A stretch of 64,000 nucleotides of DNA, from assembly GCF_004337985.1 (NCBI RefSeq), contig NW_021940918.1, positions 1,364,001 to 1,428,000 on the forward strand. The letters are read 5' to 3'. The translations under genes were made by a program, and so were the position numbers. Every line of letters begins with the position of its first letter. Position 1 is the stretch's first letter. Of this stretch, positions 60,464-64,000 are shown piece after piece. The notes beneath the pieces are model-generated. The model saw only the letters and a program-made list of their open reading frames with translations, was not told the origin of the DNA and ran no database searches. This DNA is from Pyricularia pennisetigena (lineage: Eukaryota > Ascomycota > Sordariomycetes > Magnaporthales > Pyriculariaceae).

Positions 60464-60554
<91 letters not shown>

Positions 60555-60930
60555 GCAAGCGCAGGCTCCAAAACACAGCCAGGGTCAAGCTCAATCTCAA
60601 GCTCATACTCAAGCTCAAGCTCAAAACCAAGGCCAACCTCAAGCCCAAGGTCAAGCCCAAGGCCAGGTTCAGGCCCACGCCCCGGCTCACGCGCAGCCCC
60701 AGGGCCAGAACAAGCAGGCCCCAACTCCGAAGCCAACCCCAACCCCAACCACCATTCCGGCCCCTGCCACAGCCGCGGCCACGACCACGATCACCACCAC
60801 GACTGCGGCCATGGCTGTGGCGACGCCAACGCCAGCGCCGACGCCGACGGCCCAAAGCCAGTCTCAAATGAATGCGCCTCAGCATCAGCGACAGGTCAGC
60901 AGTGGAAGTGCACAGGCTGCTAGCAGCTGA
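55093..60930 (+). CDS. VID21: NuA4 histone acetyltransferase scaffold subunit Vid21/Eaf1
   Basis: Four exons, 55093-55154, 55233-55385, 55531-58855 and 58939-60930, encode 1843 residues. The first intron (78 nt, GTTAGA to CAG, with GCTAAC branch site) is a multiple of three and stop-free, so it reads as coding; removing it joins REEC to [14 protein letters not shown], the conserved Vid21 N-terminus. A long disordered Ser/Pro/Gln region follows. An HSA domain lies near 685-725 ([21 protein letters not shown]), which binds actin-related proteins. A SANT/Myb domain lies near 977-1035 ([35 protein letters not shown]). The C-terminal third is Gln-rich with poly-Q and a (QA)15 tract (about 1688-1718). 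Vid21 is the platform of the NuA4 complex, acetylating histones H4 and H2A. Stop TGA at 60928-60930. Confidence 0.93.
59560..59805 (+). repeat. CAG/CAA poly-glutamine coding repeats in VID21
   Basis: Mixed CAG and CAA codons, with Pro and His interspersed, encode a Gln-rich prion-like stretch in VID21 exon 4. The codon mix limits slippage compared with a pure CAG array. Confidence 0.85.
60464..60553 (+). repeat. (CAGGCT)15 coding microsatellite in VID21
   Basis: 90 nt of perfect hexanucleotide units (written CTCAGG from 60464) in frame, encoding Gln-Ala repeats. Imperfect copies continue on both sides. On the minus strand the same DNA keeps frames open, which creates false Leu-Ser and Glu-Pro repeat proteins. 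Confidence 0.95.
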
Positions 60931-61897
60931 TGATCTGGAAAAGTTTGAGAGCGTATTTGCGGGCACAATACTTGAAACATAGAACATGCTTTTTAATGTA
61001 CATATAGTTAGTTCCTTTTATTCTCAGCGAAGGCGTTCGTCGAGGGTTTGGGATGAGATTCAGCATATGGAGGCTGTTTATTGTAGGCTATCCCTCGAGA
61101 TATCAGGAGAACAGTGACGTGTAGTTGAGCAGTTGGCGGACATGAGTCGTACAACTTAAAATAGACACTCGACATGAGAAAGCCATGTCGAGATATGAAT
61201 AAAAAGAAGTGAATACAAGACTACTCAACGAATTTGTTTTTGACAGAAACAGTTGGACTGTAGTGTAGCTGTCTGAGCAACCACTTATGGAGGAGATTCG
61301 GTTGTTTGTGCGGCATGTACTGGTTGAGGGGTGCACGTGACATTACTCCACCCTGGCTTGGGCTTTTAGCGTTCCAATGCTTTGGGAAATGATGTCTCGC
61401 ACTGTGAATCCTGGCGACACTTGCCAAAAGTGTGGTTTGCAACCTTCGCAAAGGGCAACCGATTTACGATACTTCTTTCTGATTATATTTGCTTACCTAC
61501 ACCATGCTATGCGTCAATGGATCAATGGATGACTGAATGACTGAGTGTGTGAGCACAGCCTCTTGTCGTTAGTTTTTAGCGACGTCCTTTTCTTTTTTTT
61601 TTTTTTTTTTCCTTCAATTCAACTAACGCATAATCAGAGGGAACCCAGTGTCAACATAACATAACAGTCTTGTGTCCATACTACCTGAGGTATTTGCGTA
61701 CTTGACTTGCCTAGGCAAATCAATATTCACGGCGCAGTCATAGAAAGGAGGCAGATGCTGCAGATTGCTGTCGTCTACAACCTTAGAGGGGATCTTGAAG
61801 CAGATATACTCCCTACCTGAACCGGAGATTGTATTTGTTTGTTACCCTCTTTTTGTTCAGTCCGCCTGGGAAGCCCAGGTCCCGGTCGTCATTCATC
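60931..61897. other. Intergenic region VID21 - BET5
   Basis: About 0.97 kb: VID21 3' UTR and BET5 promoter. Contains a T run near 61592-61610 and a pyrimidine-rich leader just before BET5. No gene seen. Confidence 0.6.
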
Positions 61898-62505
61898 ATG
61901 GTCGTCTACTCGTTTTATATTTTTGACAGGCACAGTATGATCCCTCTCTCTCTCTCTCTTTTTTTATATTTTTTTTTTCGTGTTGCTCACGCCATCTACA
62001 AAACAGCCGAATGCATCTACACCAAGCAATGGCTTCCTCCACCGCCGAGTGCCGCGGACACGGGGAAGCCTGGGCGCGACAGCCGCAAGGACGACGCCAA
62101 GCTCATCTTTGGCACCGTCTTTTCGCTGCGCAACATGGTGCGTAAGCTCGGCGGGGACGACGACGCCTTCATCGCGTACCGGACCGCCCAGTACAAGCTG
62201 CATTTTTACGAGACGCCGACGAATCTGCGCTTCGTGCTGCTCACCGACACGGCGAGCATGAGCATGCGGAACGTGCTGCACCAGATTTATATCAACCTCT
62301 GGGTCGAATATGGTGCGTATTCGCCCCCCACCTGGAAACGCTCATTTGCACTACCTCCGAGTATCTCCGGTTGCTAATCTTGCTGCCTTGGTGTCAAAAA
62401 GTTGTGAAAAATCCCCTGGCGCCGGTTGAGCACAAGGGTGGAGAGGGTGTAAAGAATGAGCTTTTTGAGCTGGGGTTAGATCAGTTCATCAGAGGCTTGA
62501 TGTGA
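61898..62505 (+). CDS. BET5: TRAPP complex subunit Bet5 (TRAPPC1)
   Basis: Three exons, 61898-61934, 62007-62312 and 62402-62505, encode 148 residues. Splicing gives MVVYSFYIFDRHTECIY, the invariant Bet5 start; the first intron's GTATGA donor and ACAG acceptor split a Thr codon. The second intron uses GTGCGT and an AAAAAG acceptor. The protein has the longin-like core: GTVFSLRNMVRKL, YKLHFYETPTNLRFVLLTD and the C-terminal YVVKNPLAP segment followed by LFELGLDQFIRGLM. Bet5 is a core TRAPP subunit and part of the GEF for the Rab GTPase Ypt1, acting in ER-Golgi tethering. A Lys/Asp/Pro insert after KQW (about 20-43) is longer than in yeast. Confidence 0.94.
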
Positions 62506-62644
62506 AGCCGACGAACCACTTTCAGATGCTGCTCTCTGGAGTAGTATATAGGGCCTAGAATAGTTTTATGTGGTCATCACATTCTGTCCAGGAACAATCC
62601 CGCCCTGCAGCACATAGGCATTCTCCTACCTCCATCTCAGTCTT

Positions 62645-62711
<67 letters not shown>

Positions 62712-63241
62712 CACCGGCAGGTTAGCACAAGAATCGTATGCCCCCTCTTAACATCCTCGTGCCATCGCTTCTTGCCCTTCCCCTCGCGTATTGTCCACCT
62801 TCTTGTCCTATTTCAATCGTCACACTGCTTCAAAATTTAGCCAGCGAGCTAATGAGAACGACAGACTGGCATTTTCTCTCAACTTTCCCTTTAAACACCT
62901 ACCCGCTGCATCTGACTTTTGACATCACTTATCAGTACTGATGTACCATTGATAACCCGCTGAGTCTTTTCTTACACCAGAATCTCGTGGGCTGACTTCA
63001 CTTTGATTCACACAATCCTCAGTTTCTCTTGCAGCACTTTGCTACAGTCCATATTCTTACAGATAGTTGCCCGACACATCTCTCCAGATTTATACAATTT
63101 CTCAAAATCTCTTCAGCAGCGTTTCCTTGGAATCCTGCTTTCTACAGCCCTCTTTTGTCGCTACAGCCTTCAAGCCTAAGCCTCACACTATAAGCATACG
63201 CACATCGAGAGAGTTTTGACGAGTCGCAGAGCTTCCTCACC
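62506..63241. other. Intergenic region BET5 - BRCT gene
   Basis: 736 bp: BET5 3' UTR and the pyrimidine-rich leader of the BRCT gene, including a long CT microsatellite. No gene seen. Confidence 0.6.
62649..62709. repeat. CT dinucleotide microsatellite (about 30 units)
   Basis: Uninterrupted CT from 62649 to 62709 in the BET5/BRCT intergenic region, about 530 bp before the BRCT start; the sense strand is C/T. Confidence 0.95.
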
Positions 63242-64000
63242 ATGTCAAAGCCACCCGGGACCAAAAAGATGGAGTCGTGGGAGAAGCCCGTCTTCCGTGA
63301 TTGCAGGATTGCCATAGCGGGTCAGCTAGACGAAAACTGGACTGAGCCGCAAATTGAGCGGTGGATAAAGTACCGACATGGCGAGCTGGTTGACAAGGTA
63401 GACGACACAGTGACCCATCTGGTGTGCTCCAAGGAGGAGTTTGACAAGGGAGGAACAGGCATATTTGGTCGAGGTAATCACACAGCCATTCTCTCGCCCA
63501 TCGTCATATAGATATCGCAGACTTATGATGGCTTGATCTGACGTTTTGGTGGACGGGTAAACACAGTCGCGGACGCCTACCGAATCATGAAGGCTAAGAA
63601 CAAGGGCAAGAGGGGCACCAAGAACCTACACAAGATCTTCATCGTCAAGTCAGACTGGCTTGAATTCAGCTGCCTCAAGGCAAAGAAGCTGAGGGAACTG
63701 GACTATGAGTGGGATCGACCCGAGAATAAAGAGAGCCAAAAGACAGCTCAGGAAAAGAGGCTTGCCAAGGGCAAACAGTTGGAGGAGGATGGTTTCGTCA
63801 ACACGGGTAAGGCAACCATTTCACACCCGTATTATATAGACTAAAATCCCTCACCATATGTAAAAAAAAAAAAAGGTGACGTGTTCACTCACTAACACGG
63901 CAACCGCTCGATGACTGTTGTGATTTTGGCGGACCACAGAACTCAACCATGTCTACACAGACAGCACAAACTTCAAATACGAGGTGACTCTTGAGGGCAA
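63242..64000 (+). CDS. BRCT-domain protein, 5' part (runs off the window)
   Basis: Three visible exons, 63242-63473, 63567-63806 and 63940 onward, each intron in phase 1 (GTAATC/ACAG, GTAAGG/ACAG). The start MSKPPGTKKMESW follows a CTCACC leader. The first ~125 residues form a BRCT fold: FRDCRIAIAGQLD, IERWIKYRHGELV, THLVCSKEEFD and, after the intron, KIFIVKSDWLEFSC with the conserved BRCT Trp. A basic, coiled segment follows (RLAKGKQLEEDGF), then ELNHVYTDSTNFKYEVTL, the start of a second domain that looks like the WGR-type or related strand-rich domain seen in fungal BRCT proteins. BRCT domains bind phosphopeptides or DNA ends in DNA repair and checkpoint control. The 3' end is outside the window, so family identity is not settled. 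Confidence 0.8.

Noticed and set aside
60086..60987. Minus-strand frames of 220 and 205 codons opposite VID21
   Set aside because: They encode only repeats of Glu-Pro and Leu-Ser produced by the CAGGCT array; they are shadows of the VID21 coding repeat.

Overview
This is a eukaryotic nuclear contig fragment from a filamentous ascomycete, most likely a sordariomycete and possibly of the Magnaporthales (the order is an inference from overall protein similarity; no marker in the window settles it). The evidence is short GT-AG introns (about 50-145 nt) interrupting conserved fungal genes, genes on both strands about every 3.5 kb, pyrimidine-rich leaders, many poly-A/T runs, CT microsatellites, and a trifunctional GATase-IGPS-PRAI tryptophan gene. 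A run of N at 6706-6926 marks an assembly gap. I find no rRNA, tRNA, CRISPR array, intact transposon or secondary-metabolite cluster.

Layout. 1-932 (+): 3' end of a seven-transmembrane GOLD/Ptm1-type Golgi protein. 4194-5624 (+): unrecognised disordered protein. 7779-9399 (-): Sat4/Hal4-type kinase. 12713-15252 (-): CaMKK/Ssp1-type Snf1-activating kinase, seven exons. 16231-20817 (+): PAN1 endocytic scaffold. 24395-26746 (+): forkhead factor. 27521-28473 (-): ATG101. 29798-31325 (+): PEX3. 31714-34008 (-): TRP1. 34861-40456 (+): NUP192. Then five minus-strand genes: TIM9 (40953-41467), an INSIG-family ER protein (42304-43737), MAK11-like WD40 protein (45628-47124), LON/RING E3 candidate (48013-49704) and SPP2 splicing factor (51805-52788). 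Then three plus-strand genes: VID21/EAF1 (55093-60930), BET5 (61898-62505) and a BRCT protein running off the end (63242-64000).

The genes are housekeeping functions that do not form one pathway: membrane traffic (PTM1-like, PAN1, BET5), organelle biogenesis and turnover (PEX3, TIM9, ATG101), sterol/ER control (INSIG), nutrient and ion signalling (two kinases), nuclear pore, splicing, ribosome biogenesis, chromatin, and tryptophan synthesis. Each gene probably has its own promoter. Divergent pairs are CaMKK/PAN1, ATG101/PEX3, TRP1/NUP192 and SPP2/VID21.

I reconstructed 27 introns by matching splice sites, codon phase and conserved protein sequence. The most useful results are the gene models themselves: a 78-nt frame-preserving intron in VID21 that reads as coding, an 8-nt coding first exon in TIM9, a weak GTTCGA donor in PEX3, and a (CAGGCT)15 coding microsatellite in VID21. 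I see no convincing evidence for a wholly new biological system here. The unrecognised 441-aa protein and a 98-codon orphan ORF at 21720-22016 are the main unknowns.
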